Shown one piece after another: positions 1 to 5,038 of a stretch of DNA of 5,038 bases. Both the position numbers and the translations under genes were made by a program. The notes under the pieces were generated by a model that saw only the letters and a list, made by a program, of their open reading frames with translations, was not told where the DNA came from and did no database searches. Source of the stretch: CAVPGH01 sp046726955 (lineage in GTDB: Bacteria > Acidobacteriota > Vicinamibacteria > Fen-336); the NCBI GenBank assembly GCA_046726955.1, contig JBKPBQ010000263.1, forward strand, positions 1-5,038. The letters are read 5' to 3'. Within the stretch, counting starts at the first letter, position 1. Every line of letters starts with the position of its first letter.

Positions 1-159
1 GTGCGAGCGAGTTCAGTCGACGAGATCCAGGAAGTCACCATGGGCCGGCTGATCCCTGCCGGGAACCGGGATGGCGCCGCAGCGTGTTGCCTGTCCTTGG
101 GCGGCAACCCCCACGCCCGAGCTCTGGCGGGGGTAAACGGGAAAGCGATCACCGCGTAG
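1..159 (+). pseudogene. Possible 3' end or remnant of a plus-strand gene
   Basis: The frame is open from the window edge to a TAG at 157-159 (52 residues), with G/C enriched at third positions and depleted at second positions, a coding-like pattern. It contains VTMGRLIPAG (positions 34-63), which resembles the conserved segment near the C-terminus of RNA polymerase beta' (consensus roughly NVIxGRLIPAGTG). The flanking residues do not match convincingly: the usual GLKEN stretch is absent. It may be a decayed fragment or coincidence. Confidence 0.2.
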
Positions 160-189
160 CTACTCGCTCGAGAGAAGCGCTCGAGCGCG

Positions 190-477
190 GTGTGTGCGGG
201 TCGTGAGCGCGTGCGCGCCTGCTGGAATCCCGAGTGCCATGCGGTCGCTCCTGTGCGTCGCGTGACGTTCCTGGTGCGGCCCACGTTCGTGCACGGCCAG
301 ACGCCGCAGAAGAAGGTGGCGCGCACCACCACCGCGCAGGCCGAGGCGCTGATCCGTGAAGTGAGCGCCACGGTCGAGCAGCTTCGCCTGATCCCGTATC
401 GCGTTCTGCTTCACGCGTCCTTCGGCCCACCGGCTTCGTGCTGGAGCACGGCTTCCAGCGCGCCGAGCGCCTCGTAG
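190..477 (+). CDS. Hypothetical plus-strand ORF of unknown function
   Basis: A 95-residue frame starting at GTG, opposite in direction to the operon. The middle part (about 265-415), with VTFLVRP, VHGQTPQKKVART and AQAEALIREVSATVEQL, has mostly G/C third codon positions and would form a plausible amphipathic helix. After about residue 77 the composition becomes Ser/Ala/Pro/Cys-rich and looks non-coding. Another plus frame continues with GFVLEHGFQRAERLVVGHPA and stops at 494, so a frameshift near 420-432 is possible. I do not recognise a family, and no ribosome binding site is evident. It could be a remnant or a chance ORF. Confidence 0.25.
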   Translation: MCAGRERVRACWNPECHAVAPVRRVTFLVRPTFVHGQTPQKKVARTTTAQAEALIREVSATVEQLRLIPYRVLLHASFGPPASCWSTASSAPSAS

Positions 478-541
478 TCGGCCATCCCGCGTAGGCCGCG
501 GCCAGGCCCATCACGCCGCCCTCGCCGGAGAAGACTATCAA
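411..541 (-). pseudogene. Possible small frame-broken ORF following the FHA gene
   Basis: A TTG at 541 overlaps the FHA stop as TTGA, the same junction style as elsewhere in the operon. The frame reads M/L-IVFSGEGGVMGLAAAYAG with strongly G/C third positions and then loses that character. Near 483-492 another frame takes over with MADYEALGALEAVLQHEAGG and ends at the TGA 413-411. Joined, this would be a peptide of about 42 residues, which suggests a one-base frameshift or a sequencing error. No family is recognised, and the pattern could arise by chance in GC-rich DNA. Confidence 0.25.
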
Positions 542-1911
542 CCCCGCTTCAGCGAGACCTTGAGCGTGACCTCACCGATCTCGATCGTGTCGCCCTCGGT
601 CAGTGCCGCGAGCTTGACGACCTCCTGCCCGTTGAGCCGGGTGCCGTTGGCGCCGCCCCCGTCCTGCACGTAGGCGATCCTCCGGTCCTCGCTCAGGATG
701 ATCCGGGCGTGGCGGCGGGAAACCGTGGGATGGCCGACGCGGAGCGGCACCTCGGCGGCGCGTCCGAGATCATGGGCGCCCGGCTCTCGCACGACGAGAT
801 CGCGGCTCTGGCCGGAGAGGCGGACCTCGAGAATGGGCGGATCCTCCGGGCGAGACACGAACGAAGCTTCCCGTGTCGCCGGGGCCGGGGCCGCAGCCGC
901 AGGCGCAGCGGAAGGAGGAGGCGCGGGCGCCGGAGCGGCGGAAGGCGCCGCCGCCGGAGCGACCGCGGGTGCGGTCTTCGAAGGGAGGGGTGAAGCCGGG
1001 CGTGCAGTAGTACCCGCCTCCGTGGCAATGCGCGGCTTCGCCGGCGCGGGCGCCGGTTTCGGGGGGAGGAGTGTCGATCCTTTTCCGCGTGCCCGACCGG
1101 CCGCGCCCCGTCGTCGCCGCTCGTCGTCGCGGGCTCTGTCCTCGTCCACGAGGCGCTCGCGCAGGTTTGCGATCTCCATCTGCTCCGACGTCGACCAGTC
1201 GTAGCGCGTCTTCCAGTCCGCGTTGAAGCGCGCCCGCCTCCCCGTGTTCACGCTGACGACGCCCGAGAACCGACCGGAGCTGCTCGTGACCTCGCCGAGC
1301 TCCACGCTGACCAGGTAGGCCTCGACACCCGCCAGCGAGACCCGGTCGCCGTCCTTCAGGAAGGCGCTCGTCACGCGCACGTCGTTGACGAAGGTGCCGT
1401 TCGCGGATCCCAGGTCCTCGAGCAGCAGGTGCTCGCGCGTGCGCTCGACGCGGGCGTGGACCTTCGAGACCGCTCCCGACTCCGCCACCACGTTGCAGGA
1501 CGCGCCCCGGCCGAGCGTGATCTCTCCGGGAGCGATCTCGTGGACCGTCGCGTCCGGGGCGTCGCGCACGAGCGCCGCCTTCAAGACACCCAGGGCCTTC
1601 GGGGCGGGGGCGGCCGCCGCCTGCTCGAGGAACACGAGGTCGATCTGCCGGCCGAGCGTGATCACGTCCAGGTGCTGGAGGCGCTCGCGTGAGACCGGCT
1701 TGCCGTTCAGGAAGGTCCCGTTCGTGCTCTTCACGTCCTCCAGCCAGTGGTGCTTCCCGTCCCAGACGATGCGCGCGTGGTGGCGCGACACGCCCTCCAC
1801 GGGCACGCTCACCGCCGCCGCCTTGTCGCGGCCGAGGAATGCCGGCTTGTTGCCGATCTCGAAGGACCGGGTGACGCCGGCGCGGATGCGGACGACGACG
1901 CGGGCGCTCAC
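538..1911 (-). CDS. Triple FHA-domain protein with Pro/Ala-rich linker
   Basis: A 457-residue soluble protein with no signal peptide or membrane helix, so probably cytoplasmic. FHA domains bind phosphothreonine peptides. Three are visible by their conserved motifs: FHA1 with G27-R28, S42-R-H-H-A and S62-T-N-G-T; FHA2 with G134-R135, S149-K-V-H-A and S169-A-N-G-T; FHA3 with G383-R384, S398-R-R-H-A and G420-A-N-G-T. All keep the Gly-Arg, Ser-x-x-His and Asn-Gly residues. Only FHA1 keeps Thr (T63) before the Asn; FHA2 and FHA3 have Ala. A charged helical stretch (about 240-275, Arg/Glu/Asp-rich) and a Pro/Ala linker (282-346) separate FHA2 from FHA3. The start is GTG at 1911, forming GTGA with the cytochrome stop; the frame runs open far upstream, but that part is antisense-like noise over the decaheme gene. 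No Ser/Thr kinase or phosphatase is in the window. Its likely role is a signalling or scaffolding partner of the redox complex; the specific function is unknown. Confidence 0.95.
   Translation of the reverse strand: MSARVVVRIRAGVTRSFEIGNKPAFLGRDKAAAVSVPVEGVSRHHARIVWDGKHHWLEDVKSTNGTFLNGKPVSRERLQHLDVITLGRQIDLVFLEQAAAAPAPKALGVLKAALVRDAPDATVHEIAPGEITLGRGASCNVVAESGAVSKVHARVERTREHLLLEDLGSANGTFVNDVRVTSAFLKDGDRVSLAGVEAYLVSVELGEVTSSSGRFSGVVSVNTGRRARFNADWKTRYDWSTSEQMEIANLRERLVDEDRARDDERRRRGAAGRARGKGSTLLPPKPAPAPAKPRIATEAGTTARPASPLPSKTAPAVAPAAAPSAAPAPAPPPSAAPAAAAPAPATREASFVSRPEDPPILEVRLSGQSRDLVVREPGAHDLGRAAEVPLRVGHPTVSRRHARIILSEDRRIAYVQDGGGANGTRLNGQEVVKLAALTEGDTIEIGEVTLKVSLKRG
874..1068 (-). other. Pro/Ala-rich low-complexity linker within the FHA gene
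   Basis: Encodes residues 282-346 of the FHA protein, dominated by alternating Pro and Ala (KPAPAPAKP, then long AP/AAP runs). At DNA level it is a GC-rich stretch of imperfect short repeats. Such linkers are typically disordered or extended and would let the third FHA domain reach a separate partner. This kind of sequence is prone to length change and assembly or sequencing errors, although the frame here is intact through to FHA3. Confidence 0.8.
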
Positions 1912-3719
1912 GGCAGGGCCGGCGCGTGGTAGAGGTGGCACGACTGGCAGTCCGCCCGCACCTGTCGCGGGCGGTGGCACTCGCGGCAGGACTCGACGCC
2001 TCGGAAGTTCAGGTCGCTCGAGTCCTGGCTCTTCTCGACGCCGGCGTGGCAGCGCGCGCACTCGGCCTGGAGGAGGTGCGGCGCGTGCTCGAACCGCGCG
2101 TGGACGAGCACGGGGCGCGCCGCTCGCACGCGCGCGAGCGACGCCCCGTCGCGGACGTGGCACTTCAGGCAGGCCTGGGTGAGGACATCGAGCGCGCCCT
2201 GGGGATCCGCATCGGCGGGGAGCGCGGGGGAAGGGGGCAGATCCAGGTCGGCGAGACGAGCCTCCGTCTCGGCGAGCGCGTCGCGGATGGCCCGCTCCTC
2301 GGCCCCGAGGAGCGCCGTGGCGGGCGGGGCGACCCCCGAGGCCCGAAGGGCGATCTCGTCGCGCACCCGGCTCTGCTCGGCGCGCCGCTGGTCGAGGGCG
2401 CGGGTCAGCACGTCGCGACCCGCCTCTCCGGGCGGGAGGGCGAGGAGCCTTCGGCGCAGGTCCTCCGCGCGCGCCTCGAGAGCGGGATCGGCGGCTCGGA
2501 CGGCGTCGAGGAGCGCGAGCAGCTCGCGACGCCGCGTCTCGTACTCCGCCCCGGGAAGGGCGCCGCTCGCGGCATCGGGAAGGGCCTGGACCTCGGCCAC
2601 GAGGCGCTCCGCCTCCGCGCGCGCCGAGGCGTCCCCCGCCGCCGATACGGCGGCCTTCACCTCGTCGAGGCGCGCCGCCGCTCCCGGCTCCAGCGCTCCG
2701 TCCTGGGCGGCGAGCCGGCCTTCCAATCCCTTGACCTCGACATCGAGCGCCGCCTCGCGCGCCTCGAGCGCCTTCTCGTCGAGGGCGGCGAGGGGCGCGG
2801 CCAGGGCCAGGCGGCGCTGGAGCTGGACCTCGCGGGCCTGGAGGGCGCCCCGCTCCGCGGCGAAGCCTTTGGGATCCACGTCGCGCCGGAGCTTTCGGAT
2901 GTTGGCGAGCACCCAGTCGTCCTTGTGCCGGAGGACCGTCTTCGTGATCCGGCCCCGGCTCTCCTCGAACTCGTCGAGCCGGAAGTTCCGGCTTCCGCCG
3001 CGGGCGAGCACCTGCGAGGGCGAGAGCACGAGGCTCGCCGCGATCGGGTCGAGCGATCCCAGGGTACCTCCGATGGCGTGACACGAGGCGCAGTGGCGCT
3101 CGAACGTGATCGGCAGCATGTCCCGGCCGCTCGGCTCGTGGCACCGGAGGCACGCGTCCTTCTCCGACACGCTCTTCTTCGCGTATTCGCGGAGGTGTCG
3201 CTCGTGCGGGAACTGCAGGCCCGGCGTCTCCACGGACTCGCGCTGGAGCGCCGTGAACTCGGGGTGGACGCCGAAGCTCCGGAAGTGGCACGAGCGGCAG
3301 TTCACCTCGTCGACGCGATCGAGGCGCCGGGCGCGGCCCCGGTGCTCGACGTGGCAGCGCGCGCAGGCGAGATCCGGCGCGGCGGCGGCCTTCGCGGGCT
3401 CTCCGGTACCGAAGAGGACGTGGGCGGCGTTCGTCAGGCGGCCCGCCCCCGCGGGATCGTGGCAGCGCTGGCACCGGAGGTTGGCCACTCCCCTTCGCGG
3501 CGTGTGGCACTCCTCGCAGCGAGACTCGAAGGCCGCGTGGCCGCTGATGACACCCCCGGGCGCGAGGGGCCGCCGGTACCCGACCACCCACAGGACGAGC
3601 AGCACGGCGAGGAGGAGCGCGGCCAGGAGGAGCGCGGGCCCCACGAAGGCCCACTTCGGGCGAGGATCCAGGTAGCGGAGGCTGCGTCCGGGCGTCCCCC
3701 AGCTCACTCCCCGCGGCAT
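1908..3719 (-). CDS. Membrane-anchored decaheme c-type cytochrome with central helical domain
   Basis: A 603-residue multiheme cytochrome c predicted to sit on the outer face of the cytoplasmic membrane. An N-terminal Arg/Lys-containing segment is followed by one hydrophobic helix (about 23-47, rich in Leu/Ala/Val) acting as an uncleaved anchor. Ten CXXCH heme-attachment motifs start at C68, C83, C119, C141, C190, C210, C517, C554, C578 and C591, six N-terminal and four C-terminal. Extra histidines near them (H61, H100, H126, H172, H175, H209, H540, H545, H548, H598) are candidate distal ligands, suggesting mostly bis-His hemes as in NapC/NrfH and c3/c7-type cytochromes. Residues about 270-495 lack hemes and are Ala/Leu/Glu/Arg-rich with heptad-like character, broken by Pro/Gly (for example near 309, 381, 389, 412, 429 and 465), so a bundle of helices or segmented coiled coil is likely. 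The ATG overlaps the upstream stop (TGATG). The likely electron partner is the b-type protein encoded just upstream; the substrate is unknown. Confidence 0.93.
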   Translation of the reverse strand: MPRGVSWGTPGRSLRYLDPRPKWAFVGPALLLAALLLAVLLVLWVVGYRRPLAPGGVISGHAAFESRCEECHTPRRGVANLRCQRCHDPAGAGRLTNAAHVLFGTGEPAKAAAAPDLACARCHVEHRGRARRLDRVDEVNCRSCHFRSFGVHPEFTALQRESVETPGLQFPHERHLREYAKKSVSEKDACLRCHEPSGRDMLPITFERHCASCHAIGGTLGSLDPIAASLVLSPSQVLARGGSRNFRLDEFEESRGRITKTVLRHKDDWVLANIRKLRRDVDPKGFAAERGALQAREVQLQRRLALAAPLAALDEKALEAREAALDVEVKGLEGRLAAQDGALEPGAAARLDEVKAAVSAAGDASARAEAERLVAEVQALPDAASGALPGAEYETRRRELLALLDAVRAADPALEARAEDLRRRLLALPPGEAGRDVLTRALDQRRAEQSRVRDEIALRASGVAPPATALLGAEERAIRDALAETEARLADLDLPPSPALPADADPQGALDVLTQACLKCHVRDGASLARVRAARPVLVHARFEHAPHLLQAECARCHAGVEKSQDSSDLNFRGVESCRECHRPRQVRADCQSCHLYHAPALP

Positions 3720-4534
3720 CAGTAGAGCCACCAGGTGAGCACGTGCACGAGAAGCAGGGCCATGAGGAGCCCCGAGGTCGGCACGTGCAGGACGAGCCAG
3801 CGTCTCAGGATCCACTGGAGCGAGAGCTGCGCGTCGAGCTCCAGCTTCTCGGTGTAGAGGCTCGTCAGGTCCTCGACCTTGGGCTTGTCCTCGGCGGGCA
3901 CCCACGACGACATGCGCCGGAAAGGGTCGAGGGCGCGCTCGCGGCCCGAGCGGACGTCGAAGAGGTACGAAAGAGACGGGGTCGGCCGTCCCAGGCGCTC
4001 CCGGACCTCCTGCTCGTAGAAGCGCTGGAGAGCATCGCTCGCGTCCGTAACGAGCGCGTCCGCCTCCATCACGAGGTCGTCGACGAGCCCGGGAATGCGC
4101 TCGTAGAGTGCCTCCACCTGCAGTCCCTCCGCGAGGACGGCGGGAATCCACTTCTGCAGCCAGACCCCCAGGAGCCCGGTGAGCGTCGTCCACGCCGACA
4201 GCCCGAGGAGCCACCACCCCATCCCGCCCCGCGGCCACGACCCGGCGTGGATCACCACGGCGAGGAAGGCGAGGAGACCCAGGTAGACGTGGGCCTGGAT
4301 CCAGGCCCGGGCGCTCCCCAACGGGCGCGCGCGCGGACGCCGCGCCGGATAGAGCATCTCGAAGACGAAGACGAGGGCGGCGAGGATCCCGAACGCGAGG
4401 CCCGCGCCGCGCTTGGGGCTCCAGGGCGCGAGGCGGGACGCGACGACGTAGGCGCCGACGAGGAGGACGGAGACCGCGAGCGTCAGGTAGAGGTTCGCGG
4501 GGACCTTGGGCCGCAGGACGAGGGCCGCTCTCAC
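3719..4534 (-). CDS. Five-helix membrane protein, predicted di-heme b-type cytochrome
   Basis: A 271-residue integral membrane protein predicted to carry electrons across the membrane. Five hydrophobic helices are visible at about residues 14-33, 44-62, 80-97, 106-126 and 246-270. Helix 3 has H82 and H96 and helix 5 has H250 and H264, each pair separated by exactly 13 residues. Arg clusters after helix 2 and before helix 5 put the N-terminus inside, so helices 3 and 5 run in the same direction. The pairs H82/H250 and H96/H264 could therefore ligate an inner and an outer heme b. Between helices 4 and 5 lies an acidic, helical cytoplasmic insert of about 115 residues (127-242), unusual in size and possibly the docking site for the iron-sulfur protein. 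The start is GTG, chosen because it overlaps the previous stop as GTGA and follows an AAGGA. Specific family not recognised; a quinone-reactive cytochrome b subunit is the best guess. The stop shares one base with the next ATG. Confidence 0.82.
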   Translation of the reverse strand: MRAALVLRPKVPANLYLTLAVSVLLVGAYVVASRLAPWSPKRGAGLAFGILAALVFVFEMLYPARRPRARPLGSARAWIQAHVYLGLLAFLAVVIHAGSWPRGGMGWWLLGLSAWTTLTGLLGVWLQKWIPAVLAEGLQVEALYERIPGLVDDLVMEADALVTDASDALQRFYEQEVRERLGRPTPSLSYLFDVRSGRERALDPFRRMSSWVPAEDKPKVEDLTSLYTEKLELDAQLSLQWILRRWLVLHVPTSGLLMALLLVHVLTWWLY

Positions 4535-5038
4535 CGCAGCGTGTCCTTGACCCGCTCCATGTCCTTGAAGGAGATGCGCACCGCGGAGCCGTGCGGGCAC
4601 ATCTGCACGCAAGCGGGGCCGTCCGCGCGTCCGAAGCAGAGGTCGCACTTGGTCGCGACCTCGACGTGCTTTCCGTCCGGCCGGACCTCCTCCTGCTCGA
4701 CCATCACGATGTTGCCCCACGGGCACCGCGTCGCGCAGTTGCCGCAGCCGATGCAGGTCGCGGGGTCGATCTGCACCTCGAGGATCCCCACCGCGCGCGT
4801 GATCGCCCCCGTCGGACAGTCCATCATGCAGACGGGGTCCGTGCACTGGTAGCAGGCGGTGGGCACCAGCCAGTTCCGGTACTTCGCGCCTTCGCGGATG
4901 AAGCGGGGCTCGCCGCCGTGGGCGTCCGCACACCCGCGCACGCACTCGTCGCAGCGCGTGCACGTGGCGAGGTCGATGAGCAGGACGCTCTCCCCGTGGA
5001 TGAGCCCGGTGTCCATCGCCATCTGGAGGTACTCCGAG
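4531..5038 (-). CDS. Four-cluster [4Fe-4S] ferredoxin-type electron-transfer protein (5'-truncated by window edge)
   Basis: Iron-sulfur subunit of the DmsB/HybA/NrfC type, which passes electrons between redox partners at the membrane. Counting from the Met at 5022, sixteen cysteines fall in the four classic groups: C21-x2-C24-x2-C27-x3-C31, C57-x2-C60-x4-C65-x3-C69-P, C90-x2-C93-x2-C96-x3-C100-P and C126-x2-C129-x8-C138-x3-C142-P. This is the full set for four [4Fe-4S] clusters, with no ligand missing. The frame stays open to the window end (residues SEYLQ precede that Met), so the Met at 5022 is probably internal and the true start lies outside. The visible junction (GLIHGESVLLIDLATCTRCD) resembles proteins in which a cyclic-nucleotide-binding-like domain precedes the clusters; that is from memory and unproven here. 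No Tat or Sec signal is visible, but the N-terminus is missing. A cytoplasmic location is inferred. The stop overlaps the next gene by 4 bases. Confidence 0.93.
   Translation of the reverse strand, partial: SEYLQMAMDTGLIHGESVLLIDLATCTRCDECVRGCADAHGGEPRFIREGAKYRNWLVPTACYQCTDPVCMMDCPTGAITRAVGILEVQIDPATCIGCGNCATRCPWGNIVMVEQEEVRPDGKHVEVATKCDLCFGRADGPACVQMCPHGSAVRISFKDMERVKDTLR
4544..4548 (-). promoter_or_regulatory. Ribosome binding site for the b-type cytochrome gene
   Basis: An AAGGA motif on the minus strand sits 9 bases upstream of the GTG at 4534, inside the end of the iron-sulfur gene. It supports that GTG as the start rather than in-frame codons farther upstream, which would overlap the iron-sulfur gene deeply. 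The two following junctions lack an equally clear Shine-Dalgarno sequence. Confidence 0.6.

Larger units (their letters stand above)
1..537. other. Stretch downstream of the operon without a confident gene
   Basis: No recognisable protein family, RNA gene or mobile element is visible on either strand. It appears less GC-rich than the operon, and coding-like base bias appears in short pieces in several frames (described separately). An 8-base inverted repeat built on CTCGAG (165-172 with 180-187, 7-base loop) is present but has no T-run. No intrinsic terminator for the operon is apparent on the minus strand after 538. Confidence 0.6.

Noticed and set aside
165..187. Inverted repeat CGCTCGAG / CTCGAGCG as an intrinsic terminator
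   Set aside because: The stem is only 8 bases and mostly reflects the self-palindromic CTCGAG. No T-run follows on either strand.
494..503. Palindrome GGCCGCGGCC downstream of the FHA gene
   Set aside because: A 10-base GC palindrome is expected by chance at this GC content. It has no loop or T-run and no sign of an operator arrangement.
874..1068. Tandem repeat or CRISPR-like array
   Set aside because: The periodicity comes from Pro/Ala codons in the FHA linker. There are no conserved repeats with unique spacers.
1912..3654. Upstream extension of the FHA reading frame through the whole decaheme gene
   Set aside because: This frame runs alongside the decaheme gene, which has ten CXXCH motifs and an anchor in the proper frame. 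The extension translates to Arg/Pro/Gly-rich low-complexity sequence with no domain.
1926..3725. Long plus-strand open frame of about 599 codons
   Set aside because: It lies antisense to the decaheme gene. Long antisense frames are common where GC-rich Ala/Glu/Arg codons dominate, and no domain or motif was recognisable.
3743..4852. Plus-strand open frame of about 369 codons
   Set aside because: It is antisense to the b-type and iron-sulfur genes. Its product is highly charged and low-complexity, whereas the minus strand gives clear membrane helices and ordered cysteine motifs.
4535..4963. Longer version of the b-type protein starting at 4963
   Set aside because: It would overlap the iron-sulfur gene by more than 400 bases and add Arg-rich noise. 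The GTG at 4534 has an AAGGA and a 4-base overlap.

Overview
The window reads as part of a high-GC bacterial chromosome. Nearly all confidently coding sequence lies on the minus strand, with a strong G/C bias at third codon positions. The gene content (a four-cluster iron-sulfur protein, a di-heme b membrane protein, a ten-heme c-type cytochrome and a triple-FHA protein) fits a respiratory, probably facultative or anaerobic, GC-rich lineage such as Myxococcota/Anaeromyxobacter-like bacteria, Acidobacteriota or a related phylum. That placement is inference from composition and gene type only.

Layout, in the direction of transcription (right to left): (1) 5038-4531, the C-terminal part of a cytoplasmic protein with sixteen cysteines arranged for four [4Fe-4S] clusters; its N-terminus lies beyond the window. 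(2) 4534-3719, a five-helix membrane protein with two H-X13-H pairs, predicted to carry two stacked b hemes. (3) 3719-1908, a membrane-anchored c-type cytochrome with ten CXXCH motifs, split six plus four by a long helical, coiled-coil-like segment. (4) 1911-538, a soluble protein with two N-terminal FHA domains, a charged helix, a Pro/Ala-rich linker and a third, C-terminal FHA domain. The genes overlap by 4, 1 and 4 bases, so this is one tightly coupled operon. Its promoter is outside the window on the right.

How they may work together: the FeS protein on the cytoplasmic side, two b hemes spanning the membrane and ten c hemes on the outer face form a plausible continuous electron path across the membrane, perhaps exchanging electrons with the quinone pool. 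The FHA protein would be a cytoplasmic partner that recognises phosphothreonine and could tie the complex to Ser/Thr-kinase signalling or to assembly. The direction of electron flow and the terminal substrate cannot be read from this sequence.

Positions 1-537 contain no gene I can name. There are open stretches with some coding-like base bias on both strands, including a small frame-broken ORF directly after the FHA gene and a short plus-strand tail resembling the C-terminal signature of RNA polymerase beta'. The region may hold gene remnants. No tRNA, rRNA, CRISPR array, insertion sequence or convincing intrinsic terminator was seen.
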